Assembly (NCBI GenBank): GCA_023415075.1 | Contig: JAEZLU010000045.1 | Location: 1-27,811, forward strand | DNA: 27,811 nucleotides | From: Bacillota bacterium | Lineage (GTDB): Bacteria > Bacillota > Negativicutes > Sporomusales > UBA7701 | Direction: 5' to 3' | Shown: one piece after another, positions 13,897 to 20,351 of the stretch | Numbering within the stretch: the first letter of the stretch is position 1 | Layout of the letters: the number at the start of each line of letters is the position of its first letter | Notes under the pieces: model-generated | The model's input: the letters and a program-made list of their open reading frames with translations, nothing else | What the model was told of the DNA's origin: nothing | The model's database searches: none | Made by a program: the position numbers and the translations under genes

Positions 13897-14400
13897 CTAC
13901 ATTTTCGGCAGCTTGACGGTCGACACCATCAGACCGGACAGAGCCAGCAGGATAACCGCCTGGACAGTTGCGGGCAGCACCTGGGCGAAATAGGCGCTCG
14001 CCGCCAGGATCGGCCCGGCCGCCGCCAGCGGTAAGCCCACATAATAACTCTTGACGCCAGAAATCTGGAAACGGGCGAGCCGCAGGGCTCCGCAGACGGG
14101 AAATACGGCGGCCACCAGATAGCCGCTCCAGCCGGACTGGGTAAATACCAGCAGATAAGTCAACACCGCCGGCGCCACACCGAAAGAAACGAGATCGGCC
14201 AGCGAATCCAGCTGCTTGCCGAACTCGCTGGCGACATTAAGTCGCCTGGCCACCCGGCCGTCCAGGCTGTCGAAGAGGGCGGCGCCGAAAATCAGCCCAA
14301 CAGCCAGCGCCCATTGCTGGACAAGGGCCAACAGGATGGCCACCACGCCGGCAAAGAGGTTTATCACCGTAAGGATGTTGGGAATCCACCGCTTAGGCAT
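13897..14400 (-). CDS. pssA: CDP-diacylglycerol-serine O-phosphatidyltransferase
   Basis: Makes phosphatidylserine from CDP-diacylglycerol and serine at the membrane, the precursor of phosphatidylethanolamine. The 167 residues have the CDP-alcohol phosphatidyltransferase signature DG-x2-AR-x8-G-x3-D-x3-D, seen as DGRVARRLNVASEFGKQLD and following residues. Several hydrophobic helices surround it. The frame is open 30 codons upstream, but these fall within a structured element; the ATG at 14400 has GGGGGATG upstream and gives the normal family start MPKRWIPNILTVINL. A decarboxylase (psd) gene is not in the window. The structured element at 14416-14596 lies directly before its ribosome site. 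Confidence 0.93.
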   Translation of the reverse strand: MPKRWIPNILTVINLFAGVVAILLALVQQWALAVGLIFGAALFDSLDGRVARRLNVASEFGKQLDSLADLVSFGVAPAVLTYLLVFTQSGWSGYLVAAVFPVCGALRLARFQISGVKSYYVGLPLAAAGPILAASAYFAQVLPATVQAVILLALSGLMVSTVKLPKM

Positions 14401-14415
14401 AAACTCATCCCCCGT

Positions 14416-14596
14416 CAGACCGTTGATAAAGGCCCGCCTGCGTTGTACCCGCGCGGGGCAGGCCGCAGGACTAAGCCGCTTACGCGGCAAGACCTTGCGC
14501 TCTTGCTCCTCGGATGCTTGCTAGCCGTACGTTTTAAGTACGCCTTCGCGGCGCATCCTGTGGGCGCCTTGCAGCCGGACCTTACTGAACGGTCTG
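14416..14596 (-). ncRNA. Structured intergenic element, copy A (upstream of pssA)
   Basis: A 181-base non-coding element bounded by a perfect 9-bp inverted repeat (CAGACCGTT / AACGGTCTG). On the minus strand it contains AAGGTCC, TGCAAGGC, a GTAC..GTAC hairpin and GGGCC-TTATC in the same order as the 119-base element at 22898-23016. GGUCC can pair with GGGCC, and a further arm CUGC:GCAG replaces AUGC:GCAU of the other copy. It ends 15 bases before the pssA start. An RNA leader or a mobile repeat are both possible. Confidence 0.6.
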
Positions 14597-14619
14597 AAGT
14601 GCTGTATATTTCGCTTGCT

Positions 14620-15012
14620 TTACTTCTTAGTCGCAATCTTGCTCAAAAATTTGGCGGTCTCGATAATATAGCGCTCATGGCGGCCCTCGCCTACCTTTTC
14701 CCGGTCGTCGTAGGCCTCGACCGTGAAGGTGAGCTTCTTGCCGGCAACCTCCATAAGGGTAGCGGTAGCCTTTACGGTCATGCCCACCGGCGTAGCCGCC
14801 AGGTGGGAAATCTCGACCCGCGTGCCCACCGAGCCCTGGCCGGCCGCCAGATACGGCCGGATGGCGTCAATGGCTGCCTGCTCCATGAGAGCCACCAGCA
14901 TCGGTGTTGCGAACACCGCCGCCCCGGCGTTGCCGAAGCGCTCGGCCGTATTGTCGGCAGTCACCCTGGTCACCGCCTGGCCACTGGCGCCGACTGTCAG
15001 CGCTTCTGCCAC
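14620..15012 (-). CDS. Hotdog thioesterase, fluoroacetyl-CoA-thioesterase-like
   Basis: A 130-residue single-domain hotdog protein similar to FlK, the Streptomyces thioesterase that hydrolyses fluoroacetyl-CoA. The FlK catalytic triad appears conserved: Thr36 (VFATPMLV), Glu44 (ALMEQAA) and His70 (VEISHLAATPVG), together with VGTRVEI and the C-terminal EGRHERYII. Such proteins are widespread in anaerobes, so the natural substrate is probably another short acyl-CoA. The start is GTG with GGAGG 10 bases upstream, and it overlaps the end of ftsH by 16 bases, so it is probably translated from the ftsH message. Confidence 0.82.
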   Translation of the reverse strand: MAEALTVGASGQAVTRVTADNTAERFGNAGAAVFATPMLVALMEQAAIDAIRPYLAAGQGSVGTRVEISHLAATPVGMTVKATATLMEVAGKKLTFTVEAYDDREKVGEGRHERYIIETAKFLSKIATKK

Positions 15013-16922
15013 AGACCGTCATCCTCCCGCCGGAAAGTATATACCACCTTGGGACCAGGTTCGCCGGCCGGTGTCGGCAGGGCATTGGTCGGAGCGACGG
15101 CCGGCTCGGCCGGTTTTTCCTTATCATCGATCTTGCCGGTATCCAAAAGCTGTCTGAGCTCGTCGCCCTCCAGCGTCTCGCGCTCGATCAGCGCTTCGGC
15201 GATGAGGTGCAGCTTATCCATGTTGGCTTGGAGCATTTCTTCCGTCTTGGCGTAAGCGTCCTCGATCAGGCGGCGGACCTCCTTGTCGATGGAGTAGGCC
15301 ACCTCTTCGCTGTAATTGCGGTCGCGGGCGATATCCCGGCCGAGGAAGACCTGCTGGTCCTGCCGGCGGCCGAAAGTAATCGGCCCCAGCACCTCACTCA
15401 TACCGTACTCGGTTATCATCTTGCGAACAAGGTCGGTGGCCCGCTCGAGGTCGTTCTGGGCGCCGGTGCTTATCTCGTTCAGCACGAGGGCCTCGGCCAC
15501 CCGGCCGCCTAACAGCGTCTTGAGCTGGTCGAGGAGCTCGGACCTTGTCGCATAATAGCGGTCCTCCTTCGGCAGCATCAGCGTATAACCGCCGGCCCGG
15601 CCGCGGGGGATTATCGATACCTTGTGCACAGGGTCGGTATGGGTGAGCATCATGCCTACGAGAGCGTGTCCGGCCTCGTGGAAAGCGGTCAGCTTCTTCT
15701 CTTTCTCGCTGATGACCTTGCTCTTACGTTCAGGACCGGCCACCACCCGTTCCACCGCTTCTTCCATTTCCGGCATCTCGACCCGCTTCTTGTTGCGGCG
15801 GGCGGCCAACAGCGCCGCCTCGTTCACCAGATTGCTGAGATCGGCGCCGGTAAAACCGGGCGTACGGCGAGCCAGCACTTCCAGGCTGACCTCCTTGCCC
15901 ATCGGCTTACCCTTGGTATGGACCTTGAGAATCTCCTGGCGGCCTTTGACATCAGGCCGGTCAACCACCACCTGGCGGTCGAAGCGGCCTGGCCTGAGGA
16001 GCGCCGGGTCAAGGATATCCGGCCGGTTGGTGGCAGCGATGATGATGATTCCCTCATTTACACCGAAGCCGTCCATCTCGACCAGCAACTGGTTCAGCGT
16101 CTGCTCGCGCTCGTCGTGGCCGCCGCCGAGGCCCGCGCCCCGCTGCCGGCCGACAGCGTCGATCTCGTCGATAAACACTATGCAAGGAGCATTCTTCTTG
16201 GCCTGCTCGAACAGATCGCGCACCCTTGAGGCGCCAACGCCGACAAACATCTCAACGAAATCGGAGCCGCTGATACTGAAAAACGGCACACCGGCCTCGC
16301 CGGCCACCGCCCGCGCCAGCAGCGTCTTGCCGGTACCCGGCGGCCCGAACAGCAGCACCCCTTTAGGGATGCGGGCGCCCAGATCGTTGAATTTCTTAGG
16401 ATGCTTGAGAAACTCGACTACCTCTTCCAGTTCCTGTTTGGCCTCGTCGGCCCCGGCCACATCGGCGAAGGTCACCTTTATCTTATCCTCGCTGTGCAGC
16501 TTGGCGCGGCTTTTGCCGAAAGACATCACCCGGTTGCCGCCGCCCTGAGTCTGCTGCATGATGAAAAACCAGACGCCGATGAGGAGCAGCATGGGCAGCA
16601 CCGATGAGAAGATGGTCGTCCACCACGGCGGCTGGGGCGGCTGCTCGGCCTTGATATCAACATTCTTTTCCCGCAGAACGGTAATAAGGGTAGGGTCGTT
16701 GGGAGTAACGGTCGTGAACTCCTGGCCGTCCCGGAGCTTACCCCGGATAGTGTTATCCACTATCGTAACGCGCTCCACTTTCTGCTCGTCAACTTGGTGC
16801 AGAAACTGGGTATAGCTAATCTCCTGCTTGGTGGTGGTGCGCGATGAATAATAATCGATAATCGAAATGGCGATGATGATAATAAGCAGGTAGAAACTCA
16901 CGTTGCGAAAAAATTTATTCAA
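14997..16922 (-). CDS. ftsH: ATP-dependent zinc metalloprotease FtsH
   Basis: A membrane-bound AAA+ protease for quality control of membrane and regulatory proteins. The 641 residues contain helix 1 (about 9-24), an extracytoplasmic domain (25-100), helix 2 (about 101-122), Walker A GPPGTGKT (193-200), Walker B CIVFIDEID (247-255), the second region of homology ending in PGRFDRQ, and the zinc site HEAGH (415-419). The start is TTG, with GGGGG 8 bases upstream and no better ATG. It has its own sigma-A promoter at 16982-17010 although tilS and hpt lie upstream in the same direction. The thioesterase gene overlaps its 3' end. Confidence 0.98.
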   Translation of the reverse strand: MNKFFRNVSFYLLIIIIAISIIDYYSSRTTTKQEISYTQFLHQVDEQKVERVTIVDNTIRGKLRDGQEFTTVTPNDPTLITVLREKNVDIKAEQPPQPPWWTTIFSSVLPMLLLIGVWFFIMQQTQGGGNRVMSFGKSRAKLHSEDKIKVTFADVAGADEAKQELEEVVEFLKHPKKFNDLGARIPKGVLLFGPPGTGKTLLARAVAGEAGVPFFSISGSDFVEMFVGVGASRVRDLFEQAKKNAPCIVFIDEIDAVGRQRGAGLGGGHDEREQTLNQLLVEMDGFGVNEGIIIIAATNRPDILDPALLRPGRFDRQVVVDRPDVKGRQEILKVHTKGKPMGKEVSLEVLARRTPGFTGADLSNLVNEAALLAARRNKKRVEMPEMEEAVERVVAGPERKSKVISEKEKKLTAFHEAGHALVGMMLTHTDPVHKVSIIPRGRAGGYTLMLPKEDRYYATRSELLDQLKTLLGGRVAEALVLNEISTGAQNDLERATDLVRKMITEYGMSEVLGPITFGRRQDQQVFLGRDIARDRNYSEEVAYSIDKEVRRLIEDAYAKTEEMLQANMDKLHLIAEALIERETLEGDELRQLLDTGKIDDKEKPAEPAVAPTNALPTPAGEPGPKVVYTFRREDDGLWQKR

Positions 16923-16981
16923 CAGATTAACCCCCTTTCGCTAGAACTTAGGCGAAAAAGCTACTGCATCCATAGGAGAAT

Positions 16982-17010
16982 ATTATACCATAGAATAGCC
17001 GGCGTGACAA
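16982..17010 (-). promoter_or_regulatory. Sigma-A promoter of ftsH
   Basis: On the minus strand TTGTCA (17005-17010) and TATAAT (16982-16987) are 17 bases apart, followed by a leader of about 55 bases. A weak 6-bp hairpin (17016-17032) between hpt and this promoter is followed only by TTTGATT and may partly end the hpt transcript. Confidence 0.8.
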
Positions 17011-17062
17011 TCAAAGCCAGCGGCTCGCCGGCCAAGCGTTCTCCTCATATATTATGCACCGC

Positions 17063-17602
17063 TCAGCCACCGTAGGCCTCCGGTTTGAGCACGCCGACGA
17101 ATGGCAAGTTACGGTACCTTTCGGCATAGTCAAGGCCATAGCCGACAACAAAGTAATCGGGTATGTCAAAGCCGTTGTAATCGACCGGCACCTCGACCTT
17201 GCGGCGGGAAGGCTTGTTGAGAAGGGTGCAGATCTTGAGGCTGGCCGGCTTGCGGCTCTTGAGGTTCTCGTACAAATATTTAAGCGTCAGTCCCGAGTCG
17301 ATAATATCCTCGACAATCAGGACATGCTTGCCCTCGATATCCTCGTCAAGGTCCTTGAGAAAACGGACTACGCCGGTCGAACTTGTCGACAGACCGTAGC
17401 TGGAAACAGCCATGAAATCGATGGCCACCGGGCGCTGTATCGCCCTGGCCAGGTCGGCCATGAAAATGACCGCGCCCCGCAGGACGCCCACCATCAGTAT
17501 ATCCTTGCCGGCATAATCGGCGGAAATCGCCGCTCCCAGTTCGCTGACCCGCGCCGCCAGAGCCTCGCGGCTCACCAGCACCTCTTTGATGTCGTCGACC
17601 AC
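17063..17602 (-). CDS. hpt: Hypoxanthine phosphoribosyltransferase
   Basis: A purine salvage enzyme that converts hypoxanthine (and often guanine) with PRPP to the nucleotide. The 179 residues show the PRPP-binding motif VLIVEDIIDSGLTL near the middle, an upstream flexible-loop segment DFMAVSSYG, and the C-terminal substrate region IPDYFVVGYGLDYAERYRNLP. The start is GTG with AGGAGG 9 bases upstream. It follows the tilS stop codon by 4 bases. The tilS-hpt-ftsH order is conserved in Bacillus and many clostridia. Confidence 0.97.
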   Translation of the reverse strand: MVDDIKEVLVSREALAARVSELGAAISADYAGKDILMVGVLRGAVIFMADLARAIQRPVAIDFMAVSSYGLSTSSTGVVRFLKDLDEDIEGKHVLIVEDIIDSGLTLKYLYENLKSRKPASLKICTLLNKPSRRKVEVPVDYNGFDIPDYFVVGYGLDYAERYRNLPFVGVLKPEAYGG

Positions 17603-17606
17603 CAGT

Positions 17607-18992
17607 TCAATCCTCCTGCTCGTTGATAGTAAGCTGCAAGAATTTCGTCGTCTGCGGCCCTGGACAGCCGCGTTCGGCCTGACGGAGGCCGCCCAGCCAG
17701 ATGATGTCCCGGCTGTCGGCGATGACTGGCACCCGGTCGCGCTGCCGCCGCGGCACCTTGACGTCGATGAAAAACTCCTTCAGCTTCTTGCCGCCGGCGC
17801 CAGCGGCCGGCCGGAAGCGATCGCCCGCCTGACGGGTCCGCACAAAAAGCGGCGGCGTCAACGCCTGCCAGTCAAAAACGGCGCTACCCGAACCGGCTGC
17901 AGCAGGCCGGTTCGCGGTAAGCTCAGCCCGCACCGCCAGCCCCAGGGCCGGTACCGGCGTCAGCCCCGGCACGGCAATGGCCACGCCCGGCGGCTCAATG
18001 CCGGCCGGCGGGACCGCCGGCGCGGTCAGGAGAATCTTACCGTATTCCTTGCGGGCCACGAGATTGCCGGGTAATTCCAGCACGCTGCCGGTCGCGCCGT
18101 TTAAAGCCTTTTCTAATAACCTTTCCACATGAAAAAAGCTTATTCCTCTCAAATCGCCCCGTTTTTTTTCGATGGCCTGGCGGGCAAGCTCCCGCCGGAC
18201 GGCCACGTGAAGCATATCAAGCTGCCGGCAGTCGAGGGCCAGACCGTCCCCGGACTCACTGACCACCTGCGGCCAGGCGGCCAGCGCCAGCGCCGCCACC
18301 AGTTCGTGTTCATCGCCGATAACCTCGGCCGCCCGGCAGAGAGTATCAACCACATTCGGATTAATCTCCCGTTCGAGCAGCGGCATAAGCTCCAGCCGCA
18401 AGAAATTCCGCCTGTATTTAGTATTCAGGTTCGACTTGTCCAGGCGGGGCGTCAGGCCGTTATCCCGGCAGTAAGCTTCAATCGCCGCCCGCTCGACCGC
18501 CAGTAGCGGCCGGATTATACCGTCCTCGGTCGGCTTCATGCCGGCCAGGCCGGCGCTGCCAGCCCCCCGGAACAGGCTGAGCAAAACCGTCTCGGCCTGA
18601 TCGCCGCGATGATGGCCGGTGGCGATGAAAGCCCCGCCCATTGCGGCAGCCGTCTCGCGGAAGTAGCGGTAGCGCAGCAGCCGCCCGGCCTCCTGCTTAT
18701 TAAGGCCGTTTTCGGCAGCGAAGCCGGCCACATCGGCCTTGGTCTGGTATACAGGCAGGCCAAGAGCGGCGGCGAATTCACCTACAAAGGCGGCGTCGGC
18801 GTCGGCCTCGGCTCCCCTAAGCCCGTGGTTGAAGTGGGCGACCGCCAGACTGAAGCCGTACTCGCCGGCCAGGGCGGCTAAAACATGGACAAGGGCCAGC
18901 GAATCCGGCCCGCCCGAGCAGGCTGCCAGCACCCTGTCGCCCTCAGCCAGCAGGCGGTGGCTGTCGATAAAACTCCTAACCGCGGTCAACAT
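17607..18992 (-). CDS. tilS: tRNA(Ile)-lysidine synthetase
   Basis: Modifies the wobble cytidine of tRNA-Ile(CAU) to lysidine, which is essential for AUA decoding. The 461-residue protein has the ATP-pyrophosphatase loop SGGPDS near residue 26, then VAHFNHGLRG, ATGHHRGDQAETVLLSLFRGAGSAGLAGM and IRPLLAVERAAIEAYC, all typical of TilS. The C-terminal domain (about 380-455) matches the long Bacillus-type form (RTRQAGDRFRP...KLKEFFIDVKVPRRQRDRVPVI). Its start overlaps the end of the exporter gene upstream by 17 bases, so expression is coupled. Confidence 0.96.
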   Translation of the reverse strand: MLTAVRSFIDSHRLLAEGDRVLAACSGGPDSLALVHVLAALAGEYGFSLAVAHFNHGLRGAEADADAAFVGEFAAALGLPVYQTKADVAGFAAENGLNKQEAGRLLRYRYFRETAAAMGGAFIATGHHRGDQAETVLLSLFRGAGSAGLAGMKPTEDGIIRPLLAVERAAIEAYCRDNGLTPRLDKSNLNTKYRRNFLRLELMPLLEREINPNVVDTLCRAAEVIGDEHELVAALALAAWPQVVSESGDGLALDCRQLDMLHVAVRRELARQAIEKKRGDLRGISFFHVERLLEKALNGATGSVLELPGNLVARKEYGKILLTAPAVPPAGIEPPGVAIAVPGLTPVPALGLAVRAELTANRPAAAGSGSAVFDWQALTPPLFVRTRQAGDRFRPAAGAGGKKLKEFFIDVKVPRRQRDRVPVIADSRDIIWLGGLRQAERGCPGPQTTKFLQLTINEQED

Positions 18993-19434
18993 AGCCTGAA
19001 GTCCTCCGGAAATAATAAGTCAGCGCCAGCCGGTAAACAGTAATACTCACGAAAATGCCGAAAGCAATCGCCCCGGCCGTCAGCATAGTCTGGACCCCCA
19101 TCGCCAGCGCCGGCGAATACTGGCCCTCCACCAGGTAACGCATGGTGGTGTAGGCCTCCCGCCCCGGCACCAGCGGAAAAAAGCCGGGGATGATGAAAAT
19201 CGTCGCCGGGTTGCGCAGACGGCGAGCCAAAAGCTCGGCCGCCGTGCCCACCACCAGGCCGCCGCAGAAGTTTGCGGCCGCCACCGACACCCCGGCGGCC
19301 AAAAGTTCATAGGTTACAAGCCAGGCGGCCGTAGCATTCAGGCTGCCGTAAGCCAAAAGGCCGCGGGGAACCTGGTACAGCACGCCAACCGCCAGCCCCA
19401 TCAGAAAAACGGCCGCAAAATTTCCCGCCAGCAT
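18976..19434 (-). CDS. ThrE-type threonine/serine exporter, small subunit (YjjB-like)
   Basis: A 152-residue membrane protein similar to YjjB, the C-terminal half of ThrE exporters (DUF3815-type). The segment IFIIPGFFPLVPGREAYTTM is characteristic of the family, with several helices around it. In Corynebacterium both halves are fused in ThrE; here they are separate genes. A GTG lies at 19443, but GAGGTG 6 bases before the ATG at 19434 favours the latter. It follows the large subunit by 10 bases and overlaps tilS. The substrate could be threonine, serine or a dicarboxylate such as succinate. Confidence 0.88.
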   Translation of the reverse strand: MLAGNFAAVFLMGLAVGVLYQVPRGLLAYGSLNATAAWLVTYELLAAGVSVAAANFCGGLVVGTAAELLARRLRNPATIFIIPGFFPLVPGREAYTTMRYLVEGQYSPALAMGVQTMLTAGAIAFGIFVSITVYRLALTYYFRRTSGYVDRG

Positions 19435-19444
19435 AGCCGTCACC

Positions 19445-20206
19445 TCACAAGTTCGCCGCCAGGACGATCACCACGCCCATGGCCACAGCGGCTGAAGTCA
19501 GCGCCGCCTCAAGGCCGCGCGACATCCCGCTCAAAAGGTCACCGGCGATTACATCGCGGATAGCGTTGGTTATCGCCATCCCCGGAACCAGCGGCATGAT
19601 CCCGCCGACAATCACAATATCCCGGCTGAGGCCGGGCCAAAAAAGATGCGCCAGGCTGCCTACCAGGGCCGCGGCCAGCGCCCCGAAAAATTCGAAGGTA
19701 AACTGAACGCCATTAAGCTTGGACACCACATGGGCGAAAAAGCGGACCGCCAAGGCGGCCGCAAAAGCGGCTAGCACCTCGCTCGGGCCGCCGCTCTGGA
19801 GAAACGCGAAACTGCCGCCGACCCCGCCCGAGGCCAGCATTGACAGACCCACGCCAAAGCCAGTCCGCTCCTTGGCGATGGCGGCCAGTTGGCATAGCGC
19901 CGCGGTCGGCGCCACCCGGCCTTCAGCCAGGCTACGCGACAGCGCATTGACTTTTGCGATGCGGTCGAGGTTTATCGTCCGCTCGCTCACCCGCCGGATC
20001 GCCGTCAGTGAACGGCCATCCTTGCCGCTAACCGTTATGAACACCCCGGTGGGGATGACGAAGCTTTCGACCCCGCCGGCGCCGCAGGCCCGGGCGATAT
20101 GGCCCATCGTCTCTTCGGCCCGCGAGGTTTCGGCCCCGTTGCGCAGTAAAACCTCACCGGCCAGCACGGCCAGCCTGACTGTCTCCTCCAGCGGCACCAC
20201 GTTCAC
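19445..20206 (-). CDS. ThrE-type threonine/serine exporter, large subunit (YjjP-like)
   Basis: A 253-residue protein similar to YjjP, the N-terminal half of ThrE (DUF1212). The hydrophilic N-terminal half has LLRNGAETSRAEETM and VIPTGVFITV, the hallmark region of the family. The second half has several helices, with IVGGIMPLVPGMAITNAIRDVIAGDLLSG the most diagnostic stretch. The start is GTG; the ribosome site (GGGTGG) is modest. It heads a unit with the YjjB-like gene, and the pair is inserted between spoIIE and tilS, which are often close neighbours in other sporeformers. No convincing promoter was found in the 145 bases upstream. Confidence 0.9.
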   Translation of the reverse strand: MNVVPLEETVRLAVLAGEVLLRNGAETSRAEETMGHIARACGAGGVESFVIPTGVFITVSGKDGRSLTAIRRVSERTINLDRIAKVNALSRSLAEGRVAPTAALCQLAAIAKERTGFGVGLSMLASGGVGGSFAFLQSGGPSEVLAAFAAALAVRFFAHVVSKLNGVQFTFEFFGALAAALVGSLAHLFWPGLSRDIVIVGGIMPLVPGMAITNAIRDVIAGDLLSGMSRGLEAALTSAAVAMGVVIVLAANL

Positions 20207-20300
20207 CGAACCACCCGTCCTTAAAGCTGATCTGTGCCTATTTCGCCTGTCGTCAGGCGTTTTCCTGCTATACGGCTAGTCTAACCGCTTACCGCCATAG

Positions 20301-20329
20301 ATAAACCCCCAGCCTAGCGGACCGGGGGT
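20301..20329 (-). terminator. Probable terminator after spoIIE
   Basis: On the minus strand the 6-bp arms ACCCCC and GGGGGT enclose a 13-base loop and are followed by TTTAT. It lies 23 bases past the spoIIE stop codon. The U-tract is short, so termination may be partial. Confidence 0.6.
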
Positions 20330-20351
20330 ATGGCATCCTCATATTCGCAAC

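Noticed and set aside
14314..15255. Plus-strand frame across structured element A and the thioesterase gene
   Set aside because: Crosses a non-coding element and the antisense of two recognised genes; the translation is low complexity and unlike any protein.
20244..20259. Hairpin CGCCTG-tcgt-CAGGCG upstream of the exporter pair
   Set aside because: Short 6-bp stem with only four T residues on the plus strand, where no gene ends; probably chance in GC-rich DNA.
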